A DNA stretch of 64,000 bases from Halosimplex aquaticum (GTDB taxonomy: Archaea > Halobacteriota > Halobacteria > Halobacteriales > Haloarculaceae). Made by a program: the position numbers and the translations under genes. The notes under the pieces were generated by a model that had not been told where the DNA came from, did not search any database, and saw only the letters and a list, made by a program, of their open reading frames with translations. Where the stretch lies: positions 2,790,001-2,854,000 of the forward strand of contig NZ_CP118158.1 in the NCBI RefSeq assembly GCF_028747785.1. The letters are read 5' to 3'. Positions 7,937 to 18,013 of this stretch are shown piece by piece; the first letter of the stretch is position 1; the number at the start of each line of letters is the position of its first letter.

Positions 7937-9316
7937 ATGAGGGTCTTCGGGTCGAGCGGCGTGCGCGGGGTGGTCAACGACGACCTCACGCCCGAGTACG
8001 CCACGGACGTGGCACAGGCGGCCGGTTCGGTCTGGGGTAGGGACGGTGACGTCGACCGTGTGGCCATCGCGCGCGACACGCGCGCGACCGGCGCGATGCT
8101 CGCCGACGCGGTCGCGAGCGGCCTCGCCAGCGTCGGCCTTGACGTCGACCGCCTGGGCGTCCTCGCCACGCCCGGCCTGCAGGCCTACGCCGAGCGCGAG
8201 GGGGTCCCCGGCGTGATGGTCACCGCCTCGCACAACCCGCCGGAGTACAACGGCATCAAACTCGTCGGCGCCGACGGCGTGGAACTCCCCCGCGAGCGCC
8301 TCGAAGCCATCGAGCGCCGCCTGCTCGACGAGACCGTCGAGCGCGTCGCCTGGCACGAGACCGGCGACAGCCGCCGCGTCGACGGCGTCCGCCGAGCCTA
8401 CATCGAGGGCCTGCTCGCCGCCGTCGACCGCGAGGCCGTCGCCGCCGCGGACCTGACCGTGGCCGTCGACCCCGGCCACGGCGCGGGTTCGATCACCAGC
8501 CCCGACTTCTTCCGCCGCCTCGGCTGCTCGGTCAAGACGATCCACGCACAGCCGGACGGCCACTTCCCCGGCCGCGACCCCGAACCCGTCGCCTCCAACC
8601 TCGGCGACCTCCAGCGGTTCGTCCGCTCGACGAACGCCGACCTCGGCGTGGCCCACGACGGCGACGCCGACCGCGCCATCTTCGTCGACGAGCGCGGCGA
8701 GTACGTCGAGGGGAGCGCCGCGCTCGCCGCGCTGGCCGCCGCGGCTATCGACGAGGGCGACACCGTCGTCTCCGCCGTCAACGCCTCCCAGCGACTGGTC
8801 GACGTGACCGACGAGGCCGGCGCCGACCTGACGCTGACGCCCATCGGGAGCACCTACATCGTCTCGCGCATCCGCGACCTGCGTGCCACCGGCGAGACCG
8901 TCCCCGTCGCCGGCGAGGGCAACGGCGGCATCCTCTTCCCGAGCTACCGGATCGCCCGCGACGGCGCCTACACCGCCGCGCGCTTCTGCGAACTGCTCGC
9001 TCACCGGGGCGAGCCCGCCAGCGAGGTGGTCGCTCGCTACGACGACTACGTCAACGTCCGCCGCGACGTCGAGTACGACGGCGAGCGCCAGCGCCAGGCG
9101 ATGCTCGACGCCATCGAACGGACCGCCCGCGAGTCCGTCGCCGACCTCGACACCACCGACGGCTACCGCCTCGACTACGGCGACGGCTGGGTGCTCGCGC
9201 GCCCCTCCGGCACGGAACCCGTCGTCCGCATCTACGCCGAGGCGCGCACCGCCGACCGCGCCGAGGACCTTGCCGATCAGCTCTACGGCGCCCTCTCCGG
9301 GCTCCGGGTCGATTGA
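7937..9316 (+). CDS. glmM: Phosphoglucosamine/phosphoglucomutase family enzyme
   Basis: The 459-residue alpha-D-phosphohexomutase begins MRVFGSSGVRGVVND, where the family normally starts. It has the phosphoserine loop VMVTASHNPPEYNGIK at about 94-109, the metal-binding DGDADR at about 243-248, the sugar-binding region GEGNGGILFP and the C-terminal phosphate-binding loop RPSGTEPVVRIYAEA. This class interconverts glucosamine-6-P and -1-P or other hexose phosphates in the cytoplasm. Haloarchaea carry several paralogues, so the substrate and the symbol are provisional. Confidence 0.9.
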   Translation: MRVFGSSGVRGVVNDDLTPEYATDVAQAAGSVWGRDGDVDRVAIARDTRATGAMLADAVASGLASVGLDVDRLGVLATPGLQAYAEREGVPGVMVTASHNPPEYNGIKLVGADGVELPRERLEAIERRLLDETVERVAWHETGDSRRVDGVRRAYIEGLLAAVDREAVAAADLTVAVDPGHGAGSITSPDFFRRLGCSVKTIHAQPDGHFPGRDPEPVASNLGDLQRFVRSTNADLGVAHDGDADRAIFVDERGEYVEGSAALAALAAAAIDEGDTVVSAVNASQRLVDVTDEAGADLTLTPIGSTYIVSRIRDLRATGETVPVAGEGNGGILFPSYRIARDGAYTAARFCELLAHRGEPASEVVARYDDYVNVRRDVEYDGERQRQAMLDAIERTARESVADLDTTDGYRLDYGDGWVLARPSGTEPVVRIYAEARTADRAEDLADQLYGALSGLRVD

Positions 9317-9441
9317 GAACGGTCCCCAAACCCCTCCGTTTCGGGTGGAGAAAATCGGTTGACACGTTTTCGATGAGGGGTGGCCCGCCGCGCGATACGC
9401 ACGGTCAGAACCGTCGATAGACGGCGGTCACGGTCGAGATC

Positions 9442-9873
9442 TCACCGGACCACGGTCACGGTCACGGGGGCCTCGCCGACGACCGTCGTCGCGACGGTCC
9501 CGAGGAGCCGCCGACCGAGGTCCGACCGATCGCCGCCGTGACCGCCCATCACGACGTGGTCGACGCCGCGCTCGCCGACGGCCTTCAGGATCGTCTCCGC
9601 GGGGTCGCCGGTCTCGACCACCGCCTCGACGCGCCGATCGCCCTCGGCCGTTCGATCGCGCGCTTGCTTGACCAGTCGTTCCGCACGCTCGCGGGCCTCG
9701 GACTCGCGCTCGTCGCCGGGTTCGAGAACGCCCCCTTCGCTCATCGAGGCGTCGATCGGGGTGACGACGTTGAGCACGGTGACGCCGCAGTCGAAGGTCT
9801 CCAGTGCGTGCGCGAGCGCGTCGTCGGCGAGCGGCGACCCGTCCAGCGGGACGAGCACGTGCGAAGGCGGCAT
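9442..9873 (-). CDS. Universal stress protein, UspA family
   Basis: This single Usp domain of 143 residues has N-terminal SHVLVPLDGSPLADDAL and the ATP-binding signature GGHGGDRSDLGRRLLGTVATTV near the C-terminus (G-2x-G-9x-G-T pattern). That suggests the ATP-binding subtype. The start is placed at 9873, directly before the core strand; an upstream in-frame extension has no support. It converges with the phosphohexomutase gene and is divergent from the dehydrogenase gene. Its cellular role is unknown. Confidence 0.9.
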   Translation of the reverse strand: MPPSHVLVPLDGSPLADDALAHALETFDCGVTVLNVVTPIDASMSEGGVLEPGDERESEARERAERLVKQARDRTAEGDRRVEAVVETGDPAETILKAVGERGVDHVVMGGHGGDRSDLGRRLLGTVATTVVGEAPVTVTVVR

Positions 9874-9992
9874 ACGTGATGGTTGCGCGTCGAGTCCCAA
9901 GTATCCACGGCGAGCCGGGGGCCCGAGGCAAGAACGGCACGATATCGCCGCCGACGCCGCACTCTTTGCGCTCGCTCACGCACCTCCCGATA

Positions 9993-11000
9993 ATGCGTGC
10001 CGCAGCCTTCACCGAACTCGTCGGACCGGACGGCGTGGACGTGATCGACCGACCCGACCCGGCGCCCGAACCGGGCGAGGCGGTGGTCGACGTCGACGCG
10101 TGCGCGATCAACCGCCACGACCTCTGGATCCTGGAGGGCGACTCCGCGATGGTCGACGCCGACGACCTGCCCTTCGTCACCGGCCTCGACGTGGCCGGGA
10201 CCGTCCGCGAGGTCGGGCCGGACGTCGCCCGCCTCGACGCCGGCGACCGGGTGGTCCTCTGTCCGAACGAGACCTGCGGGGTCTGCCGATTCTGCCGCGA
10301 GGGCCCCGAAAACCGCTGCGAGAACTTCTCGCTGTACCACGGCGGCCTCGCGGAGCAGGCCCGCGTGACGGCCGACCGGCTCGTCCCGCTGCCCGACGGC
10401 GTGGACGCGACCACCGCCGCCGCGCTCCCGACGGCGTACATGACCGCCTATCGGATGCTCGAGCGCGCCGAGGTAGACGCCGGCGACACCGTCTTCGTCC
10501 CCGGCGCCACCGGCGGCGTCGGCGTCGCCACGGTCCAACTCTGTGATGTCCTCGGCCTCGAATCGGTCGGCACCTCGCGCTCGGCGGCGAAGCTCGACCG
10601 CGTTCGCGAGGTCGGGCTGGACCACGGGATCGAATCCGCCGATATCGACGAGATCAGCGAGTCCGTCGACGAGCCCGTCGACGCCGTGATCAACCACCTC
10701 GGCGGCGAGTTCTCCGAGCTGGGCCAGTCCGTGCTCCGGCGCGGCGGCCGGATGGTCGTCTGCGGACGGACGGCGGGGAACACCTCGACCTTCGACGTCG
10801 CCGACCTCTTCCTCGGGCACAAACAGATCATTGGATCGACGATGGGCACCCAGCCCGACCTGGAACGACTGGTCGAGTTCGTCGCCGACGGCGCCTTCTC
10901 GCCGGTGATCGACGAGACCTACCCGTTGGAGGAGACCGGCGCGGCGTTCGCGGCGATGCAGGATGGCGAGAGCGTCGGGAAGCTCGTCGTGGAACCGTAG
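9993..11000 (+). CDS. Zinc-type medium-chain alcohol dehydrogenase/quinone reductase
   Basis: This 335-residue MDR-superfamily protein starts MRAAAFTELVGPDGVDV. The catalytic zinc region is recognisable (VDACAINRHDLWIL: Asn-Arg-His-Asp rather than Cys), and a structural zinc lobe has four cysteines (CPNETCGVCRFCREGPENRCE, residues about 90-110). The NAD(P)-binding motif GATGGVGVATVQL is at about 170. The substrate is not predictable. It is monocistronic and followed on the other strand by the tRNA gene. Confidence 0.9.
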   Translation: MRAAAFTELVGPDGVDVIDRPDPAPEPGEAVVDVDACAINRHDLWILEGDSAMVDADDLPFVTGLDVAGTVREVGPDVARLDAGDRVVLCPNETCGVCRFCREGPENRCENFSLYHGGLAEQARVTADRLVPLPDGVDATTAAALPTAYMTAYRMLERAEVDAGDTVFVPGATGGVGVATVQLCDVLGLESVGTSRSAAKLDRVREVGLDHGIESADIDEISESVDEPVDAVINHLGGEFSELGQSVLRRGGRMVVCGRTAGNTSTFDVADLFLGHKQIIGSTMGTQPDLERLVEFVADGAFSPVIDETYPLEETGAAFAAMQDGESVGKLVVEP

Positions 11001-11043
11001 CCGAGTAACTGTGATTCGCGAACGTGTGACGGAATTGAGAAGA

Positions 11044-11116
11044 TAGTCCCGGGAAGATTCGAACTTCCGTCGTCAGCCCCAGAAGCTGACAGGATTGGCC
11101 ACTACCCCACGGGACT
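11044..11116 (-). tRNA. tRNA-Gln (anticodon CUG)
   Basis: Read on the minus strand, the 73 bases fold into a cloverleaf. The acceptor AGTCCCG pairs with CGGGACT, with discriminator A. The anticodon stem TCAGC/GCTGA holds the loop TTCTGGG, giving anticodon CTG. The T arm is GGAAG TTCGAAT CTTCC. CCA is not encoded, as usual in haloarchaea. No intron is present. Confidence 0.95.
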
Positions 11117-11230
11117 CTGACATGTCGCCCTACCGTGTTTTGGGCAACGCTACACCCGTAGGTTGGACGGAGTAATACTTGAGTGTTGCGGAGCAGAGAG
11201 GTCCTGTGAAACGGTAACGTCCCTGCTGAA

Positions 11231-11815
11231 TTAGGCTTCCTCGTCGATCGGAGACGGGACGTCGTAGTGTTCTCTGCGATGACAGTTGGCACAGAGCACT
11301 TCGCAGTTCTCTATCTCGTCGCGGATGCTCTCTCTCGCGTAGCCGTAACTGACCATCTCTCCGACGCCAAGATCCTTCTCTGCGGAGTTAGTGTGGTGGA
11401 AGTCGAGATATGCGGGATGACCGGCCCCGCACCGCTCACACTCGTAGTGGTCACGCTTCAATTCGTGGAGCCAGGCGCGCAGCATCTCCCTCCGATCTTC
11501 TTTCTTCTGGATCTCCTTCTCTCGGTTCTTGTAGTACCAGCGCTGGTATCCGGACAGCTCTTGCCACACTTTGTCCTCGGGTAGTTCGACGTCGTCGGGT
11601 TTCGGCTGAACGGGAAACCCACCGTTTTCCCCCTGTGCGTACGTCTCCAGTCCCGCTTTCTCTTTCGCTTCGTTCCATCCTCCCATGATCCGCATGATCG
11701 TCGATGCCGCTGGCGTCAACTCCAGTTCGACGTACTGCTTCTTCGTGGGCGCCTCGTCCAGAAGTTCCGCCGCTCTATGGAGCGATTCGATGCATTCCTG
11801 TTCCGTTCTCTCCAT
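11231..11815 (-). CDS. HNH endonuclease with N-terminal homing-endonuclease-associated helices
   Basis: The 194-residue product has two parts. Residues about 1-60 (SLHRAAELLDEAPTKKQYVEL, then MRIMGGWNEAKEKAGL) resemble the helical repeat that accompanies HNH homing endonucleases. Residues about 120-185 carry the HNH fold with two zinc knuckles (CERCGAGH and CANCHRREH) around YLDFHH. Base composition is clearly lower in GC than the neighbours, and the gene lies 114 bases upstream (minus strand) of tRNA-Gln, which suggests acquisition. It may be a free-standing homing or defence nuclease. The ATG at 11815 is the only Met before the conserved region. Confidence 0.85.
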   Translation of the reverse strand: MERTEQECIESLHRAAELLDEAPTKKQYVELELTPAASTIMRIMGGWNEAKEKAGLETYAQGENGGFPVQPKPDDVELPEDKVWQELSGYQRWYYKNREKEIQKKEDRREMLRAWLHELKRDHYECERCGAGHPAYLDFHHTNSAEKDLGVGEMVSYGYARESIRDEIENCEVLCANCHRREHYDVPSPIDEEA

Positions 11816-11876
11816 GTTCTCGCAGACTAGTTTCGATTTATTAATGAGTAGCCACGGAGTGAAAGTGAAACTGAGT

Positions 11877-12368
11877 CTACAGTCTCTTCTCGTAAACGAT
11901 CCGCTCCCCGGTCGGCGTCTCTTCCCGGCGCACTTCCCGATAGCCGAACGACTCGTACAGCCCGATCGCGGCCTGCTGGCGCGGTGTCGTGTCGAGTACC
12001 AGCCGTTCGAACCCCAGTTCGACCGCGCGGGCCTCCAGTTCCCGCAGAATTTCACTGCCGTACCCCTGTCGCTGGTGGTCGGGGTCGACGCGCATCCGTC
12101 GGACGACGGCTGCCGCGGGGTCGCTCTCGTGGTGGTCGATGGCGGTCGCGGACTGGACCGCGCCCATCGCGACGAGCGCGCCGTCGAGTTCACCGACGAG
12201 GAAGGTACCGCCGGCGTCGAGGTACGCCGACTCGACGCGCCGGAGGTCTGCGTCCAGGTGGGCGTACTCCTCGTCGTAGGCACCGACGTCCCGGAGCGCC
12301 CGCTCGTGGAGGTCCCAGACCGCGTCCTCGTCGTCGGCTTCGTACCGGCGGACGGTGAGGTCGGACAC
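11877..12368 (-). CDS. GNAT family N-acetyltransferase
   Basis: The 163-residue protein shows the acetyl-CoA pyrophosphate-binding motif RMRVDPDHQRQGYGSEIL (Q-x-x-G-x-G) at about 91-108. It also has the GNAT C-terminal elements LVLDTTPRQQAAIGLYESFGY and REVRREETPTGERIVYEKRL. It transfers an acetyl group from acetyl-CoA to an unknown amine. It stands alone between the HNH gene and the ABC exporter operon on the same strand. Confidence 0.9.
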   Translation of the reverse strand: MSDLTVRRYEADDEDAVWDLHERALRDVGAYDEEYAHLDADLRRVESAYLDAGGTFLVGELDGALVAMGAVQSATAIDHHESDPAAAVVRRMRVDPDHQRQGYGSEILRELEARAVELGFERLVLDTTPRQQAAIGLYESFGYREVRREETPTGERIVYEKRL

Positions 12369-12495
12369 GGCGGATCGATGAGGCGTCTCGGCGATACCGT
12401 CTCGGCGAGCGGCAACGACTGCCGCATCCGCAGAGCCCGTCGCACCTCGGCAATCTTGCGATCGCTCGGCGCGGCTCCGCGGACCGCCGACTCGC

Positions 12496-14396
12496 TCACG
12501 AGTCGACGGCGCCGACCTGCACCTTCCAGAGGTCGGCGTACTTCCCGTCGCGGGCGAGGAGGTCGTCGTGAGTGCCTTGCTCGACGATCTGCCCGTCGTC
12601 CATGACGACGATTCGGTCGGCGTTTCGCACCGTGGAGAGCCGGTGGGCGACGACGAAGGTGGTCCGCTCGGCGGTCACCTCCTCCAGCGAGCGCTGGATG
12701 AGGACCTCCGTGCGGTTGTCGACGTGGCTGGTCGCCTCGTCGAACACCAGCATCGGCGGGTCCGCCAGTAGGACGCGGGCGATGGCGATCCGCTGGCGCT
12801 GCCCGCCCGAGAGCATGACGCCCCGCTCGCCGACTTCGGCGTCGTAGCCCGCCTCCAGGTCGCTGATGAACTCGTGGGCACCGGCGGCCCGCGCGGCGGC
12901 CTCGATATCGGCGTCCGTGGCGCTGTCGACGGCGTAGGCGATGTTCTCGCGGATGGTCCCGGTGAAGAGGAACGGGTCCTGTGCGACGTAGCCGATCGAC
13001 CGGCGGAGCGAGGCCCGAGAGAGGTCGCGGACGTCGTGACCGTCGACGCGGACGGTGCCCTCGTCGGGGTCATAGTACGCCTGCAGGAGTTTCAGCAGGG
13101 TGGACTTGCCGGCGCCGGTCTCGCCGACGAGTCCGACGGTCTCGCCGGGTTCGACGTCCAGAGCGACGTCGCGGAGGACGCGCTCGTCGGTCCCCGGATA
13201 GCTGAAGGACACGTCGTCGTACTCGACGCGGCCCTCGGGGGTCTGTAGTTCGGTCCGGCCGTCGTCGCGCGGCGGTTCGATGCGCTGGACGCCGAGGATG
13301 CGCTTGGCGGAGGAGTTGGCGCCCTTGTAGAGGCCGGTCACCCAGGCGGCGAAGCGGACCGGGAGCACGAGGCTCTGGGTGTAGTACATGAACGGGACGA
13401 GTTCGCCGGCGGTGATCGTGCCCGGGAGGAACCAGAAGCGGCCGTTGATGGCCCACTCCGTGCCGACGAACAGGGTCGCGACGAAGGCGGCGCCGGCCAG
13501 CATGCGCAGCGAGGGCTGGTGGCGGACGCCGACGAGGTTGGCGCGCCAGCTCGCCGTCCGGTGAGCGGCCGACTGGCGCTCGACGCGGTCGGTCTCGTGG
13601 CCCTCGCCGCCGAACGCCTTGACCGTCTGGATGCCGCTGACGTTCGTCTCCAGCAGCGCGTTGAGGACGCCCGTCTCCTCGCGAACGTCGTCGTTCCTGG
13701 CCTCGTGGCGCGCCCCGTACCAGTGGTTGACGGCGATCAGGACCGGCGCGACCGCCAGCGAGATGAGCGCCAGGTGCCAGTTGAGCAGGGCCATGTAGAC
13801 GAGCGAACTCGCGATCATGGAGACGGAGACGACCCCGAGGTTCGGCGCGACCTCGAGGAACCGCTCCAGTGAGTTGACGTCGTTGTTGAGGACGCTCATC
13901 ACCTCGCCGGTCTGCTGGGTGTCGAAAAATCCCATGTCCAGGCGCTGGACGGTGTCGAACGCGTCCACGCGGACGCGGTGGAGCGTCCGCTGGGCGAAGA
14001 GGAAAAACGAGTACTCGGCGAGGATGCCCAGGCTCATGTCGACGAGTTTCAACCCGAACAGGAGCGCGACGGTGAACCCGAGCTGCGGCGTCGGCTCGCT
14101 CGGGATCCAGCCCGTCGGGACCAGTGGCAGGGCGTAGGCCCGGTCGTTGAACATCGCGTCGAAGGCCAGCCCGATGATGAACATGTCGAGGTTCGAGATG
14201 AACTGGGCGCCGACCGAGGAGATACCCCCGAGTCCCACCCAGCGCAGGTCGCCGCGCCCGCCGTCGCGGAGCAGGGAGAGCAGCGGCCAGCGCTCGTCCT
14301 CGGCCGCCGCGGCGATCCGTCCGCGCTCGCGGCCCTCGATTTCATCGCTCGCGTCTTCCGAGGGCTCGCTTCGCTCGCCCTCGCCTTCGCTATCGC

Positions 14397-14400
<4 letters not shown>
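12496..14400 (-). CDS. ABC exporter half-transporter (second subunit of pair 1)
   Basis: This 634-residue protein has an N-terminal ABC transmembrane type-1 domain with six helices (about 50-370) followed by the ATPase. Walker A is GETGAGKST, signature LSGGQRQR, Walker B MLVFDEATSHVD and H-loop VVAHRLST; all catalytic residues are intact. The transmembrane part contains the family's MGFFDTQQTGEVMSVLNNDV coupling segment. Its ATG overlaps the stop of the upstream half-transporter by 4 bases (14397-14400), so the two are translated together and most likely form a heterodimeric exporter of drugs, lipids or peptides. An upstream TetR gene suggests control by its substrate. Confidence 0.93.
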
Positions 14401-16337
<1,937 letters not shown>

Positions 16338-16502
16338 GTTCGATCACCGCCGCGGGATCTCGGAGGCCGATTCCGCCGCGTACAGCGATCTGTCGCCGGG
16401 GCCCGGATATCGCTACCGGTGGTGTGAGTGGTGTTAGCGCACCACCGCGGCGCGGTCGTCCGTCGCTGCGGTCGTTCGGGGACGCCAACGCCGACCGACC
16501 GT

Positions 16503-17129
16503 TCACGGGTCGCCCTCCGTGAGGTAATCGTCGATCATCGCCTCCAGTCCGTCGCGGACGGGTTCGACGCTCGCGTCGTCGGCGAAGATGGCGCGGCGGT
16601 TCTGGCCCGAGCGGATGGCGGCCACGAAGGTGACCGCGAACGGCTCGGGCTCGACGTCGCGGAACTGCCCGGACTCGATGCCCTCCGCGACGGCGTCGGC
16701 GACGAACTCCTCCAGGAACTCGGAGTCGTACTCGACGGCCTCGCGCAGGCGGTCGTCGTAGGGCGCCTGGGCCTCGATCTCGAGAAGCATCCGCGAGAAC
16801 TCGACGACGTCGTCGCCCTCGGGCTCTCTGAGCATGAACCGGGCGAGTTCCAGCAACCGCTCCCGGGGGTCGTCGCTGTCGGCCCGCTCGCGGACCTCCT
16901 CGGTGAGGTGGTCCAGCCCGTTCGTGAACATCGAAAAGACCAGGTCCTCCTTGGTGTCGTAGTAGTGGTGGACCAGCGACTGGCTCACGCCCGCCGCGTC
17001 CGCGACCGCGTGCGTCGTGAAGTCGTCGAAGCCGCGCTCGACCAGCACGTCGAAGGCGGCCCACCGGATCTCGTCCGCCGTGGACGGCTCCCCGTCGCCC
17101 TCCGCGGCGTCGCCCGAACTATCACTCAT
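16503..17129 (-). CDS. TetR family repressor, proximal to ABC exporter pair 1
   Basis: This 208-residue protein has a TetR N-terminal helix-turn-helix (about 22-68: IRWAAFDVLVERGFDDFTTHAVADAAGVSQSLVHHYYDTKEDL) and an all-helical ligand domain. The start is placed at MSDSSGD (17129); an in-frame upstream Met overlaps the dyad at 17134-17153, making autoregulation through that site likely. The gene lies directly upstream of the exporter pair on the same strand, the usual arrangement for a repressor of an efflux system. Confidence 0.92.
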   Translation of the reverse strand: MSDSSGDAAEGDGEPSTADEIRWAAFDVLVERGFDDFTTHAVADAAGVSQSLVHHYYDTKEDLVFSMFTNGLDHLTEEVRERADSDDPRERLLELARFMLREPEGDDVVEFSRMLLEIEAQAPYDDRLREAVEYDSEFLEEFVADAVAEGIESGQFRDVEPEPFAVTFVAAIRSGQNRRAIFADDASVEPVRDGLEAMIDDYLTEGDP

Positions 17130-17133
17130 GCTG

Positions 17134-17153
17134 TTGATTGAGCACTTAATCAA
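17134..17153. promoter_or_regulatory. Likely TetR operator 1
   Basis: TTGATTGAGCACTTAATCAA is an imperfect palindrome, matching its own reverse complement at 16 of 20 bases with 6-base perfect outer arms. It lies 4 bases before the start of the proximal TetR gene, as expected for an autoregulated TetR operator. Confidence 0.65.
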
Positions 17154-17234
17154 ACAAATAACTGATGGATGCGGCGCGAGGTTCCGGAACTCGTCGGTCG
17201 GTACGTTCCCGCGGATCTCCCGACCGTCGCGCGG

Positions 17235-17864
17235 TTACGATTCCGTCTCGCCACCGGCGGATTCGTCGGCACCGTCCGCGACGAGCAGGTCGTCGATCAG
17301 GTACGACTCGATGCCGGCGACGGCCTCCTCGGTGGGCGCGTCGTCGCCGAGGATCACGTCGTGGGACTGGGCGCCCTCGATGGCGGAGCGGAAGAGGGCG
17401 GCGTAGCGCTCGGGGTCGACCTCGCGGAACTGCCCGGCGTCGATCCCCTCGCGGACGACGTCGGCGATCACGCCGCGGATGAGCCGGTCGTTCTCGACCA
17501 GCTGGTCCTGCAGGTCGGCGTCGAAGGGCGACTGCGCGCGCATCCCGAGCAGGGCGGTGTGGAAATCGCGGGTCTCCTCGTCGCCGCCCAGTCCGCACAC
17601 GACGATCTCGGTCATCCGGCGGAGTCGGTCCCGCGGGTCGGCGTCCGCGCCGGCCTCGACCTCGTCGATGAACCCTTCGAGGAGGTGGGCCATGAACGCG
17701 ACCATGAGGTCGGCCTTCGAGTCGAAGTGGTAGTGGATGAGCGACTTGCTCTTGTCGAACTCGTCGGCGATGGCCTGGATCGTCAGGTCGGCGTAGCCGT
17801 GGGTCGCGAGCGCCCGAAAGGTCGCATCCATGATCGCCTCGCGCGTGGAGTCCTCCCCGGTCAT
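17235..17864 (-). CDS. TetR family repressor, distal
   Basis: The second TetR protein (209 residues) has a helix-turn-helix at about 8-52: REAIMDATFRALATHGYADLTIQAIADEFDKSKSLIHYHFDSKADLMV. A helical ligand-binding domain and an acidic tail follow. It is parallel to the first TetR gene, separated by about 105 bases that contain the first operator, so the two could be read together or separately. The two proteins are related but not near-identical. Whether it controls the exporter, itself or something distant is not decided by sequence. Confidence 0.92.
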   Translation of the reverse strand: MTGEDSTREAIMDATFRALATHGYADLTIQAIADEFDKSKSLIHYHFDSKADLMVAFMAHLLEGFIDEVEAGADADPRDRLRRMTEIVVCGLGGDEETRDFHTALLGMRAQSPFDADLQDQLVENDRLIRGVIADVVREGIDAGQFREVDPERYAALFRSAIEGAQSHDVILGDDAPTEEAVAGIESYLIDDLLVADGADESAGGETES

Positions 17865-17865
17865 A

Positions 17866-17887
17866 CCTGTTCGAACGTTCAGTCAGG
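17866..17887. promoter_or_regulatory. Likely TetR operator 2
   Basis: CCTG, three bases, GAACGTTC, three bases, CAGG form a 22-base inverted repeat that begins right at the start codon side of the distal TetR gene. The centre GAACGTTC is a perfect palindrome. The sequence differs from operator 1, so the two repressors probably recognise different sites. Confidence 0.55.
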
Positions 17888-18013
17888 ACTTAAGCGGACG
17901 GATCGCCGGGCGGGTTGCCGCCGGGACCCTCGCTCCCAGCGGCGTTTCTCGCGCGCTGATACTGGGGGACAACAGTCAAGGAGGGGCTCCAGAGATGTAC
18001 ATGGACGTCGAAG

